Part shown: positions 21,668 to 30,723 of the stretch, one piece after another
Numbering within the stretch: the first letter of the stretch is position 1
Layout of the letters: the number at the start of each line of letters is the position of its first letter
NCBI GenBank assembly: GCA_045648505.1
Contig: JAZROD010000014.1
Span: forward strand, 1-36,831
Direction of reading: 5' to 3'
From: RGIG8700 sp045648505
Lineage (GTDB): Bacteria > Bacillota > Clostridia > RGIG6154
Length of the DNA: 36,831 bases
Position numbers and translations under genes: made by a program
The notes under the pieces: generated by a model
What the model saw: the letters and a program-made list of their open reading frames with translations, nothing else
Databases searched by the model: none
What the model was told of the DNA's origin: nothing

Positions 21668-22414
21668 CTATTCACTCCTTCGATTTTGTGCTCTGTATGA
21701 TTTAGGAGACATTCCAAAGTTGTTTTTGAATATTTTGTTGAAATAGTAAACATCATGACATCCTACTTCTGTAGCGATTTCTTCTATACTTTTTGAAGAA
21801 ATCTGCAAAAGTGTTTTAGCTTTTCCAAGGCGAAGACCTGTGAGATACTCTATGAAGGTCTTTCCTGTGTTGAGTTTAAATAACTCGTAAAACCGTGTGT
21901 GATTTATCAGGGTTTCACGGCATATTTTCTGTGCAGTGAGTTTTTTGCTGTAGTTGTTTTCAATATAACTCTGAATTGTCAGCCACGCATCGTCGGTACC
22001 AGTTTGAGTTATCTCGGTATGTTCGGAAACAGGAATCTCTTTTTTTAAAAGCTTTTTGAGTTTTTCAGTAACCGTATCTGCATCCTGATAATCTATCGGT
22101 TTTAACAGATAATGAATTGCTCCTATGTTTACAGCTGTGTGAGCATAAGTAAAGTTGTCGTGTCCGCTTATTATTATAAAGTGCGCATCAGAACCTTTTT
22201 CCTTACATTCACGGATAATGTCAAGTCCTGAAACAGAGCCCATTTCAACATCTATGAATACAACATCAGGTGTTTCACTTAAAATTTTCTCTGTAAGATT
22301 ATTAGGAGAATATATTTTTTCAACCTTTGATATATTTAATTCTTCCCAGTTGAACATCATATATGTTGCTTCAACTGCATATTTATCGTCATCAACTATA
22401 AAAGCTAGAAACAT
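21668..22414 (-). CDS. Response regulator with AraC-type HTH, YesN-like
   Basis: A 248-residue regulator: receiver domain at 1-120 (acidic pocket D8-D10, phospho-acceptor Asp55 in FIDVEM, Lys105 in LLKPID) and an AraC-type double HTH at about 145-245 ending NNFGMSPKSYRAQNR. The ATG at 22414 has AGGAGA upstream and begins the receiver fold directly; a longer frame from 22480 adds 22 unrelated residues and lies in the promoter region. Its partner is the YesM-like kinase encoded next. The likely target is the divergent transporter operon, through the direct repeats at 22498-22528. Confidence 0.95.
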   Translation of the reverse strand: MFLAFIVDDDKYAVEATYMMFNWEELNISKVEKIYSPNNLTEKILSETPDVVFIDVEMGSVSGLDIIRECKEKGSDAHFIIISGHDNFTYAHTAVNIGAIHYLLKPIDYQDADTVTEKLKKLLKKEIPVSEHTEITQTGTDDAWLTIQSYIENNYSKKLTAQKICRETLINHTRFYELFKLNTGKTFIEYLTGLRLGKAKTLLQISSKSIEEIATEVGCHDVYYFNKIFKNNFGMSPKSYRAQNRRSE

Positions 22415-22497
22415 AACTCTCGTCTCCTTTATTGAAGTATAACACAGTCTCATTTTAGCATAATTAAATTTTAAATTCAATTTAAGCCTGAAAAAAT

Positions 22498-22528
22498 GTA
22501 GGATTTTTTAAAAAAAACGTAGGATTTT
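22498..22528 (+). promoter_or_regulatory. Direct repeats spaced 21 bp (candidate YesN-like binding site)
   Basis: GTAGGATTTT occurs at 22498-22507 and again at 22519-22528, start to start 21 bp, which is two helical turns. AraC-type regulators bind such direct repeats with their two HTH motifs or as dimers. The second copy ends about ten bases upstream of the -35 region of the transporter operon, where an activator would touch RNA polymerase. Confidence 0.6.
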
Positions 22529-22538
22529 CCATTTTCGC

Positions 22539-22566
22539 TTGCTTTTGAATGTGTTAAGATTAGTAT
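22539..22566 (+). promoter_or_regulatory. Weak promoter of the glycan-uptake operon
   Basis: TTGCTT (22539-22544), a 16-bp spacer and TAGTAT (22561-22566). Both boxes are poor, as expected for an activator-dependent promoter. Confidence 0.5.
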
Positions 22567-22594
22567 ACAAATATGTAGTGAAGGGGAGTACAAA

Positions 22595-23548
22595 ATGAAA
22601 CTAAGTCACTTAAAAAGTAAAAACGGCAAAACCGGTACAGCAAAGTCGTTCTTCAGGAAACTGATGAGGAATAAATATCTGTACTTGCTTATGTTGCCTG
22701 CAATTATATATCTTATTATGATTGACTACAGAGCTATGTACGGAATATTGCTTGCTTTTAAGGAATACAGTCCGCGTCTTGGTATTATGGGAAGCGAATG
22801 GGTAGGAATTGCCCATTTTAAAGATATGTTTACCGATGATTACTTTATATATGTATTGCTGAATACAATAAAAATCAGCTTCGGAAGAATTATATTTACT
22901 TTCATATTTCCTATAATTATTGCGTTGGCATTTAACGAAATCAAAAATAAGTATCTGAAGAAAACTCTGCAGACTGTATATACATTTCCGCATTTTTTAT
23001 CGTGGGTTATAGTATCAGGTGTAATTATTAATTTCCTCAGTTATACAGGTCCATTAAATGCTATTCTTGATTTCTTTGGAATAGAAAAACAAGTGTTCTT
23101 AGGAAACAAAAATGCAATTATACCTATTCTGTATGCAACAGATATATGGAAAGAGGCAGGATGGAGCAGCATTATATACTTAGCTGCTATAACGAGTGTT
23201 AATAAGGAATTATATGAGGTTGCAGACCTTGACGGTGCAACAAGACTTCAGAAAATATGGCACGTTACACTGCCATCAATAAGAAGTACAATACTTGTAA
23301 TGCTCACACTTAAAGTAGGACAGGTATTAAATGGCGGTTTTGACCAGATATTCAATATGGCAAACTCAGTTGTTCAGCAGAAGGTTGATATTCTTGATAC
23401 ATATATATACAGAATAACCTTTGCTCAGGCTCCTGATTTTGCATACAGTACAGCGGTTGGATTGTTTAAATCAGTAGTAGGTTTTGCAATGGTTCTTATC
23501 GTAAATAAGATATCCAAAAAACTTGAAGGTACAGGAATTATAGATTAA
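22595..23548 (+). CDS. CUT1 sugar ABC transporter permease (LplB-like)
   Basis: A 317-residue inner permease with six membrane segments and the ABC permease EAA loop EVADLDGATRLQKIWHVTLPSI near residues 207-228, which contacts the ATPase. It resembles LplB/YtcP-group permeases that import oligosaccharides or their breakdown products, often pectin-derived. The ATG start has AGGGGAG upstream. First gene of a long operon; no ATPase gene follows, so it probably uses a shared MsmX-type ATPase encoded elsewhere. Confidence 0.95.
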   Translation: MKLSHLKSKNGKTGTAKSFFRKLMRNKYLYLLMLPAIIYLIMIDYRAMYGILLAFKEYSPRLGIMGSEWVGIAHFKDMFTDDYFIYVLLNTIKISFGRIIFTFIFPIIIALAFNEIKNKYLKKTLQTVYTFPHFLSWVIVSGVIINFLSYTGPLNAILDFFGIEKQVFLGNKNAIIPILYATDIWKEAGWSSIIYLAAITSVNKELYEVADLDGATRLQKIWHVTLPSIRSTILVMLTLKVGQVLNGGFDQIFNMANSVVQQKVDILDTYIYRITFAQAPDFAYSTAVGLFKSVVGFAMVLIVNKISKKLEGTGIID

Positions 23549-23561
23549 GGGGGTGTAGAAA

Positions 23562-24437
23562 ATGAAAAAGAAAAAAATCAATGTGGGCAACTTGGTGTTG
23601 GGTACAATCTTAATTTTATGGGGATTGTTAATTTTCTATCCGTTCTATAATTCAATTCTTGTATCCTTTATGTCACATTCGGAATATATGAGAAAACCTT
23701 TTGCGTTTTTTGTATCAAATCCGAATGTTGAGGCATATAAAGAAATCTTTTCAGATTCCAAGTTCTTTTACGGATATAAATCAACCTTGACTATATTGCT
23801 ATTTAAATTACCACTGTCTCTTATAATTACAACGGCAATGGGATATGCACTTTCAAGAAAAAGGTTTTTGTTTAGTAAGACCATAAACAACTTAACAGTA
23901 TTTACAATGTATTTCGGCGGCGGAATAATTCCTTTGTATCTGCTTGTTAAAGATTACGGCCTTATGGGCACATATTCAAGTATTATTATTGTAGGAATGT
24001 TCAGTGTTTATAATATGATACTTATTAAGAATTTCTTTTATACCATTCCGGACAGCCTTGAAGAATCAGCAAAAATAGACGGAGCAAATGACATAAGAAT
24101 TTTCACTCAGATATATCTGCCCTTAGCAAAACCCATAGTTGCAACAGTTGCTTTATTTATTGCTGTTGACATCTGGAATGAATGGTATACTCCGATGCTT
24201 TTTATATCAGACACTAAAAAGTGGCCGTTGCAGTTGGTTTTAAAAGAAATGATAAGCACTGCCTCAGAAGCAGTCAATAAAGAAATAGTAGATGAAGAAA
24301 TGCTGGGTAAAGTAACATTCGCTTTGAATATCCAGATGGCATCTGTAGTAGTAACTATGCTGCCGATAATGCTTGTATATCCGTTCCTGCAGAAATACTT
24401 TATGAGCGGACTCACATTAGGGGCAGTTAAAGGTTAA
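23562..24437 (+). CDS. CUT1 sugar ABC transporter permease (YtcP-like)
   Basis: A 291-residue second permease, six membrane segments, with the EAA loop ESAKIDGANDIRIFTQIYLPLAKP near residues 167-190 and the family's C-terminal QKYFMSGLTLGAVKG. It forms a heterodimer with the preceding permease, 13 bp upstream. ATG start with GGGGGTG as ribosome site. Confidence 0.95.
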   Translation: MKKKKINVGNLVLGTILILWGLLIFYPFYNSILVSFMSHSEYMRKPFAFFVSNPNVEAYKEIFSDSKFFYGYKSTLTILLFKLPLSLIITTAMGYALSRKRFLFSKTINNLTVFTMYFGGGIIPLYLLVKDYGLMGTYSSIIIVGMFSVYNMILIKNFFYTIPDSLEESAKIDGANDIRIFTQIYLPLAKPIVATVALFIAVDIWNEWYTPMLFISDTKKWPLQLVLKEMISTASEAVNKEIVDEEMLGKVTFALNIQMASVVVTMLPIMLVYPFLQKYFMSGLTLGAVKG

Positions 24438-24467
24438 TAAATAAAAAATTAAAGGAGAGTAAAAAAG

Positions 24468-26093
24468 ATGAAAAAAACAATTTGCGGTATTTTAGCAGCA
24501 GTATTGGCAATCAGTATGCTTTTTACGGGCTGCGGAAACAAAACAGAAACAAGCGGAGATGGCGACAGACTTAAAATTACCATTGGTTTCCCAAGAGCAG
24601 ATGAAACATGGGCTAATGATGAATATTACAATTACATAACAGATAAGTTCAATGTTGATATTGAGTTCAAAGCATTAGCTGGTTCAAATTCAACAGAAAA
24701 AGCAAGAATCTGGATTAACTCAGGAGATATGCCTGATGCCGTATGGACATATTACACAATGGACGAGTATAAACAGTATGCAGAACAGGGTCTTATTGCA
24801 AAAATGCCTGATGATTTCAATGAAAAATATCCAAACCTGGCTTTTGTTAATGCTATGACAGGCGTGGAAGACATAATGAGAGAACAGGTTGGCGGCGATT
24901 TCTATGCTGTACTTACTTCTATGGATGCATACAGAGATTACATTGAAGATTTCAAGGCTGCATTTGCAGAAGGTAAAAATTTAAAAGAAATGATGTATCA
25001 GCAGGAATATATGGCATTATCAGTGGCAGGTTTTGTTTATCGTAAGGACTGGGCTGAAAAGCTTGGCATTGAAACAGATTACATAATGGATTATGAAGAT
25101 TTCATTGATATGGCTCGTAAGTTCAAAGAAGCAGACCTTGGTAATGTAGGTAAAAATAATACAGTAGCAATCACAGCAGATTACACAGAAGCTCCAAACA
25201 TCTTTATTACAGCATTTAATACAAGCTATAAATATTTCCATAAGGACGAAACAGGCAAGTATGTATGCGGTTTGTTGGAAGATACAACAACAGAGGGTGT
25301 GAAGGCATATTCTGAAGCATATCGTACAGGCTTACTTTCACCTGACTTCTACACACTTAAAGCAAGTGACCTTAATTCGATTTTTTGTTCACAGCGTTCA
25401 GGTGTAATATTCCCTCGTTCAAATGTTCATTCCTTCAGAACATTATATTCTGATTTTGAAAAGGCAAACCCCGGTCTTAAGGGAGATGAATGTTTAGCAG
25501 TTTGCTGGTTGCGTTCAACGGACGGAAAGGTTCATGTTCGTCAGAATTCTAATGGTGGTAACTGCGGATGGTTCTTCAACCCTAATATTTCGGAAGAAAA
25601 GTTATCACGACTCCTTGAACTTATGGATTATTGTTCAAGCCCTGAAGGCGGTCCACAGGTAAGACTTGGTGTTCCTGGTGTTGACTACAAATTTGAAAAC
25701 GGTGAATATATCGTAACACGCGAAAAGAATGAAGGCGGAAATTATGACACACTTGACAAGCTCTATCCTTCATATGATTGCTTCAGATATATGGGTAACC
25801 CACACTTTGATTTAACTGTTGACCCTAATCCTTATGCTAAAGGTGAGGATGAAGCTTTGAAAAAAGCAGTTCGTGAACAAGACTTATCTTTGCTGGTATG
25901 GGATCCTGAAAGAGAATTTTATGTGTCAGATGATTTAACAAAATTCAATGCTACATATGAAGTTAACAATTTATTTGCAGAAGTAATTGTAGCAGATGGT
26001 GATCCTGTTGAAGTGTGGGAAAAACAGAGACAGAAAATTGCAAAGGATGCAGAAAAGATTGCTGCAGATATGAATGCAAAATTACTTAAATAA
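24468..26093 (+). CDS. Extracellular sugar-binding lipoprotein of the ABC transporter
   Basis: A 541-residue lipoprotein with a lipobox LFTGC (Cys22 is the lipidated residue). The mature part begins with a DGDRLKITIGFPRADETWANDEYYNYITDKFNVDIEF segment typical of the large LplA/YtcQ-like solute-binding proteins (about 500-550 residues) that deliver oligosaccharides to CUT1 permeases. Strong ribosome site AAAGGAG. It may also present bound substrate to the YesM-like sensor, as in related systems; that is inference. Confidence 0.94.
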   Translation: MKKTICGILAAVLAISMLFTGCGNKTETSGDGDRLKITIGFPRADETWANDEYYNYITDKFNVDIEFKALAGSNSTEKARIWINSGDMPDAVWTYYTMDEYKQYAEQGLIAKMPDDFNEKYPNLAFVNAMTGVEDIMREQVGGDFYAVLTSMDAYRDYIEDFKAAFAEGKNLKEMMYQQEYMALSVAGFVYRKDWAEKLGIETDYIMDYEDFIDMARKFKEADLGNVGKNNTVAITADYTEAPNIFITAFNTSYKYFHKDETGKYVCGLLEDTTTEGVKAYSEAYRTGLLSPDFYTLKASDLNSIFCSQRSGVIFPRSNVHSFRTLYSDFEKANPGLKGDECLAVCWLRSTDGKVHVRQNSNGGNCGWFFNPNISEEKLSRLLELMDYCSSPEGGPQVRLGVPGVDYKFENGEYIVTREKNEGGNYDTLDKLYPSYDCFRYMGNPHFDLTVDPNPYAKGEDEALKKAVREQDLSLLVWDPEREFYVSDDLTKFNATYEVNNLFAEVIVADGDPVEVWEKQRQKIAKDAEKIAADMNAKLLK

Positions 26094-26118
26094 GAATGCT
26101 TGATGAAAGGAAATTTTT

Positions 26119-27930
26119 ATGAATAAAAGAATATTGACAGTTTTACTTTCGTTAATTCTTGTCTTCAATATGCTTTTAGTTTATGCAGAGGGCAGCATTG
26201 GTGCGGTTACTGCAGTTGACGGTAATATTACCGTCAACTGCACCGTGCAGGAAGCTGCATCAAGGCCGGTTCTGATTATGGTTCTTCCTCAGGAACTTGA
26301 CACAGATGGTGTAACAGATATTACAGCAAACAAGGTAAATGCCGTAACTACACTTGAGCTTTTAAATGCTCTTCCTGTTAAGCACACATCAGCAGTTATA
26401 GCTGATGCAGAAGGAAAAATTTACTCAAACTTTATTTTAGGTGATGAAGTTTCAACAGGAAAGTATAGTGTTGTTTTAAATTATCTCGGCTCACAGCAGG
26501 GCGCATATGTGCTTGATACATTCGAGCATGTAGGAAAAACAGATGTTTTAAATTTTGTTAAAAGCTTTAATGATTCAAATGCACAGCAGTATGCAGAAAT
26601 TATATATAAGGATATAAACGGAGAAGAATCAAGTCCTGCAAAGGAAATATTGAGAAAAAGCTCTGCAAATGTTACTTATTATAAAACACTTGAAGATGAC
26701 TCACAAATTCAGTCTGAATTTTGTGTAGTTTTGTCAGGATATAAGCCTGAAACAGGGTTTGATATTTCTACATTAATATCAAGCTTTAACAAGACCTGTG
26801 CATTTATCAGACTCAGAAATGATGAAGATACTTTAAAAGTTTTAGGTGATTATAACGGAATATACTGGACTCTTGATATTGATGAAGGTACTGACTTTGC
26901 AAAGCTTGGAACAGAAGAGCAGGCGAAAGTTTTAAGCAGTGCAAAAGCAGGAAAGTTTGTTGACGGTGAGTTAATAAAAGCAGATTTTGAACTTAAAACA
27001 GTTGTGGGAATATTCCACGAAGCTGAAACAAGAGAAGAACTTGATACTTTGATTTCAGGAACAGGCAAATATGCAGACTATTTTACTGATGTAAGAAAAA
27101 TTCTTGCAGATGCAAGTCTTAACGAATTTGAAATATTAAATGTATATAACTCAGTTCTTGTACCAGAAAGCAAGACAAAATGTGCGGATATAGAGGACAT
27201 TGAAGATTTGTTCAGACAGAGCTTGCCGGTTAAAGGAGGAAGTACCGGTGGTGGCGGCTCAGTTGGCGGAGGTTCTGCAGGCGGAGGCTCAGTTGGCGGA
27301 GGAGCGTCGGTTGTTATACCCGGAGAACCAGTTACATCAACAGGAGGAGGCATATCAGGCTCCGCAACATCAGTAGATTACAGCATTCCGTTTGATGATG
27401 TGGATAAGTCAGATTGGTCATACGAATACATAAAAAAGCTTTATCAATGGAAAACAATAAACGGAGTAAGTAGTAATAAATTTGCACCAAATGATGTTAT
27501 TACAAGACAAGATTTCGTGAAAATCCTTTTAGGTGTACTTAAAATTCAACCATCGGTAAATGAATCAAGTTTTACTGATGTTGAGAAAGGAAGCTACTAT
27601 GAAGGATATGTTGTTGCTGCAACAGAAAATGGCTTAATTTCAGGTATGAGTAGCCAATTATTTGGAACGGGAAACAATATATCAAGACAGGATACAGCAG
27701 TTATAATAAGCAGAGTGCTGAAAAAGTATAACAAAAATACAGATGCAGTAGCAGGCTCATTTAAAGATGAGACATATATTGCAGATTATGCTAAGGAAGC
27801 AGTTTATCATACCTTGGCAGAAGAAATATTTTCAGGTGATGATTTAGGTAATTTTAACCCTGGAGCAAACCTGACAAGAGCGGAAGCTTGTGCAATTCTT
27901 TGCAGATTGGCAGACAGATTAGAGAGGTGA
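26119..27930 (+). CDS. Secreted protein with Gly-rich linker and three C-terminal SLH domains
   Basis: A 603-residue surface protein. Signal peptide 1-23; a domain of unknown type at about 24-370; a linker rich in Gly and Ser at about 373-416; then three SLH modules at about 421-475, 480-535 and 540-603 (FDDVDKSDWSYEYIKKL, FTDVEKGSYYEGYV, FNPGANLTRAEACAILCRLADRLER). SLH triplets bind pyruvylated wall polymer and anchor proteins to the surface. No catalytic motif is seen in the first part, so it may be a carbohydrate-binding or scaffold protein. Codons 32-41 contain most of a perfect 32-bp palindrome. It lies directly after the binding-protein gene. Confidence 0.85.
   Translation: MNKRILTVLLSLILVFNMLLVYAEGSIGAVTAVDGNITVNCTVQEAASRPVLIMVLPQELDTDGVTDITANKVNAVTTLELLNALPVKHTSAVIADAEGKIYSNFILGDEVSTGKYSVVLNYLGSQQGAYVLDTFEHVGKTDVLNFVKSFNDSNAQQYAEIIYKDINGEESSPAKEILRKSSANVTYYKTLEDDSQIQSEFCVVLSGYKPETGFDISTLISSFNKTCAFIRLRNDEDTLKVLGDYNGIYWTLDIDEGTDFAKLGTEEQAKVLSSAKAGKFVDGELIKADFELKTVVGIFHEAETREELDTLISGTGKYADYFTDVRKILADASLNEFEILNVYNSVLVPESKTKCADIEDIEDLFRQSLPVKGGSTGGGGSVGGGSAGGGSVGGGASVVIPGEPVTSTGGGISGSATSVDYSIPFDDVDKSDWSYEYIKKLYQWKTINGVSSNKFAPNDVITRQDFVKILLGVLKIQPSVNESSFTDVEKGSYYEGYVVAATENGLISGMSSQLFGTGNNISRQDTAVIISRVLKKYNKNTDAVAGSFKDETYIADYAKEAVYHTLAEEIFSGDDLGNFNPGANLTRAEACAILCRLADRLER
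26211..26242. repeat. Perfect 32-bp palindrome inside the SLH gene
   Basis: TGCAGTTGACGGTAAT is followed immediately by its exact reverse complement, with no spacer. It falls in frame over codons 32-41, about 90 bases after the start codon, just past the signal peptide. A chance perfect palindrome of this length is very unlikely. It could form a cruciform or a stable mRNA hairpin, or be an operator or recombination site. Confidence 0.85.
27240..27350 (+). repeat. In-frame Gly-rich repeat tract
   Basis: Near-repeats of GGCGGAGGCTCAGTT and GGTTCTGCA encode a flexible GGGS-type linker between the N-terminal part and the SLH triplet. Prone to copy-number change; no separate function. Confidence 0.7.
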
Positions 27931-27935
27931 TTGAA

Positions 27936-30710
27936 ATGAAAAATAGAATTTTGGCTTTTGGATTGACTTTAGCAATGATACTTTCACTATTCTGTGCAAT
28001 GCCAGCTATGGCTGCTCAAGATAAACATATTCAACTTTTAAATGACCTTGGGATAATAGAGCCTGAACAAAAAACAGGTCTTATTAAAAAAGGCTTTACA
28101 AGAGGCGATTTTGCAAAAACATTGGTTTTAATGGATGGAGAAGGTCCCATTGAGTATAAAGAAACTGATGCAAACGGCAAATTATATGCCACAGATATAG
28201 CGTCAGACAAAAACAGAGACGCAATTGTCGAGGTTATTCTCTCAGGACTTATGAAAACAGATGAAAACGGAAAATTCAATCCTAATAAACCATTGACAAA
28301 ATATGATGCAGTGTATGCTTTTGTTAAGATGTTGGGATATGAAACTGTTGCTTTAAAAAACGGAGGCACAGAAACTGATTATTATGTAGCAGCAGGAATG
28401 ATGGGGCTTTTTAAGGGGATAGGCATTGAAGATGAAAGTCAACTCGCTCATTCAGAAGTAGAAGAATTACTCGCAAATGCGATGGGTATCCGTTTTTTTA
28501 GAATAAGAGCTTCATTAGCAGTAAGAGGAATTTCTTGTTATTATGATTATTTCAAATTAACAAATTATCGGGGAAGAATACTTGCAAATTCGAACTTCGG
28601 ACTTGCCGTAGGCAATACGGATGAAGGAGAAGTTAATATTGACGGTAAGATTTACAGAACTAACCTTTTGATTGAAGATGAATTAGTCGGAAGTGTGGTT
28701 TCGTATTATATTCAAAATGTTGACGGACATAATACAGTTGTGAGTGTAAGCAAGCTTAAGGAATCAGACAATGTTACTGTGTTGGTTAAAGATATTTGCG
28801 ATATAGAAGAAGACGACAGCACTTTAACAATAATCTACAATGAAGACGAAGAAATAAGCATAGAGAAAAATGGTTTTGCTATTGTAAATACCAAAACTAT
28901 GCAACCATCAAAGAATTTGTTTGAAAAGCTTAATGACGGAAGTATAACATTTATAAAATCCGAAGGTGCAGGCAACTACGATTTAGCTCAGATTACTATG
29001 ATAAAACAGGATGTTATTGACGGCATTTCGGCAGAATACGGAACACTTGCTCTTCGTTACTCAGGGCAGAAAATCGATTTGGAAGTACCGGCAAAATGTG
29101 AGATATATGTTGGTAAAAAAGCAGCAGATATATCTCAGCTTAAAGCAGGTATGCCTGTTGGTGTAGTTTGTGACGCATTCACATTTGCTGTAGACGGTAG
29201 CTTGAAGTATGATTTTTCTAAAGCAAAAACCATAAAACTGTATGCGTCTAATTCAGTAAATACAGGTATTGTAGAAGGCGTTAGCGACGAGGAATATTAT
29301 ATTGACGATCTTGGTTGTGAACCGGGCCCGTTATATAAATATCTCTTAAAGAAAGCTTTAATCGAAGAAATGTCAGTAGGTACAGGTGTTAATGTTTATC
29401 TTGATAACTACGGACAGATTGCATATTATGAAATTAACCCTGAATTAAACAGTATGAAATACGGATATTTGTTAGGAGTTTCAGAATCAAGAGGAAATTT
29501 GAACAAGTACCTGAAATTCAGAATTATGGACATAGGCGGAAATATTAACGAATACATAACCGAAAGAAAATTCTTTCTTGATGGAAATAAAGTTAATGTA
29601 AGTGATGCACCTTATACAGTTGGCGGTGAAGTAGTTGACTTTACAAAAAGACAGGTTGTTAAGTTTTTGGAAATCGATGGAATATTAAAACGCCTTGATA
29701 CCTTAGCAATGGGAGCAAACGAAAGTGAAGGCTCATCATTAACCCGTCAGCTTGATTGTAATCCTTATGATCTGACAGGTGCGAAAAGATACACTCAGTA
29801 CAGAGGTGTTGTAAACAGTCAGTATGCAATAGCAGAAAATACAGTTGTGTTTATGGATGAAGGTAACCTTTTTGAAACAGGTGTACCTGAAGATTATAAA
29901 TTCTCTGTAATTGATTCTTCTTCAATTCCAAGCAGAGTTTATATAGACTGTTATGATGTAAACGACACAAAAGAAGCAGGCTGTGCAGTAGTATACACAG
30001 AATGTGGAGTGGCGGCAAATCAGAATAGTGACATAATGTCACCATTATCCCAGAGTGTTAAATATTTTGTTGTTGAAAAGGTTGTACTTAAGATTGATGC
30101 TGAAGGCAATGAGGCATTTAAGTTGATTTGTGCCGGAGACGGTAAAAAAGTAGAACTTAATGTTCCTAAAGAAACATTAAAATTATATACTTCAATTACT
30201 AACGATGATGTAAACAATAATGGTGATTATACATGGGCATCAACTGTTAACGGCATCGGAACAGCCGATCAGCGTCCGCAGAAATATGTTAGCAGCAATA
30301 ACTTTATGAGTGTTGTAGGTAAGGGCGATGTAATCAGATATCGCACTACTGCAAACGGCGATGTAAACTACATTGAAAGAGTTTTTGATTTCAGCGAAGC
30401 GGAAAACATTGTTATTCCTGTTCCTGAAAGTAACGGTAAGTATTTTGGTTTTGTTAATGTAGACCGTAGCTTGGAAAAGTTCTATATTTACAGCGAAAAT
30501 ACTTTTGATACAAACGGAAAACTTATTGATTATATCGTTGGTTCGGTAACAGATTTAGTACCTGTTTACAATGTGAGAAAAGGCACAGTTACCCTTGAAA
30601 GCTTTGCAAAAATACCTACAAAAGCTGCAGGTCAGACAGCGAAAGCCTTTGTTGCTTATTATGATTATGTAAGACAGCCAACCGACCATATATTCTATTT
30701 GTATGATTAA
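27936..30710 (+). CDS. Large surface protein with N-terminal SLH-like modules
   Basis: A 924-residue exported protein. Signal peptide at 1-26 (MAA|QDK), then SLH-like modules at about 28-75, 87-140 and weaker at 150-190 (FTRGDFAKTLVLM, FNPNKPLTKYDAVYAFVKMLGYE). The remaining 730 residues are beta-rich, with no recognised catalytic motif. The order (anchor first) is opposite to the preceding gene. The ATG used has GAGAGGTGAT upstream; an in-frame start at 27888 lies inside the previous gene and adds 16 residues in front of the signal peptide. It starts five bases after the previous stop. Possibly a surface glycan-binding protein; function unknown. Confidence 0.82.
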   Translation: MKNRILAFGLTLAMILSLFCAMPAMAAQDKHIQLLNDLGIIEPEQKTGLIKKGFTRGDFAKTLVLMDGEGPIEYKETDANGKLYATDIASDKNRDAIVEVILSGLMKTDENGKFNPNKPLTKYDAVYAFVKMLGYETVALKNGGTETDYYVAAGMMGLFKGIGIEDESQLAHSEVEELLANAMGIRFFRIRASLAVRGISCYYDYFKLTNYRGRILANSNFGLAVGNTDEGEVNIDGKIYRTNLLIEDELVGSVVSYYIQNVDGHNTVVSVSKLKESDNVTVLVKDICDIEEDDSTLTIIYNEDEEISIEKNGFAIVNTKTMQPSKNLFEKLNDGSITFIKSEGAGNYDLAQITMIKQDVIDGISAEYGTLALRYSGQKIDLEVPAKCEIYVGKKAADISQLKAGMPVGVVCDAFTFAVDGSLKYDFSKAKTIKLYASNSVNTGIVEGVSDEEYYIDDLGCEPGPLYKYLLKKALIEEMSVGTGVNVYLDNYGQIAYYEINPELNSMKYGYLLGVSESRGNLNKYLKFRIMDIGGNINEYITERKFFLDGNKVNVSDAPYTVGGEVVDFTKRQVVKFLEIDGILKRLDTLAMGANESEGSSLTRQLDCNPYDLTGAKRYTQYRGVVNSQYAIAENTVVFMDEGNLFETGVPEDYKFSVIDSSSIPSRVYIDCYDVNDTKEAGCAVVYTECGVAANQNSDIMSPLSQSVKYFVVEKVVLKIDAEGNEAFKLICAGDGKKVELNVPKETLKLYTSITNDDVNNNGDYTWASTVNGIGTADQRPQKYVSSNNFMSVVGKGDVIRYRTTANGDVNYIERVFDFSEAENIVIPVPESNGKYFGFVNVDRSLEKFYIYSENTFDTNGKLIDYIVGSVTDLVPVYNVRKGTVTLESFAKIPTKAAGQTAKAFVAYYDYVRQPTDHIFYLYD

Positions 30711-30723
30711 AGGAGGAAACAAA

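Noticed and set aside
22481..22594. Riboswitch before the transporter operon
   Set aside because: The gap is AT-rich with no stable helices; the direct repeats and promoter account for it.
27240..27350. Regulatory or CRISPR-like repeat
   Set aside because: The repeats keep the reading frame and encode a simple GGGS linker.
27078..27353. Proline-rich ORF on the minus strand
   Set aside because: It is the antisense of the Gly-rich linker codons; no start signal.
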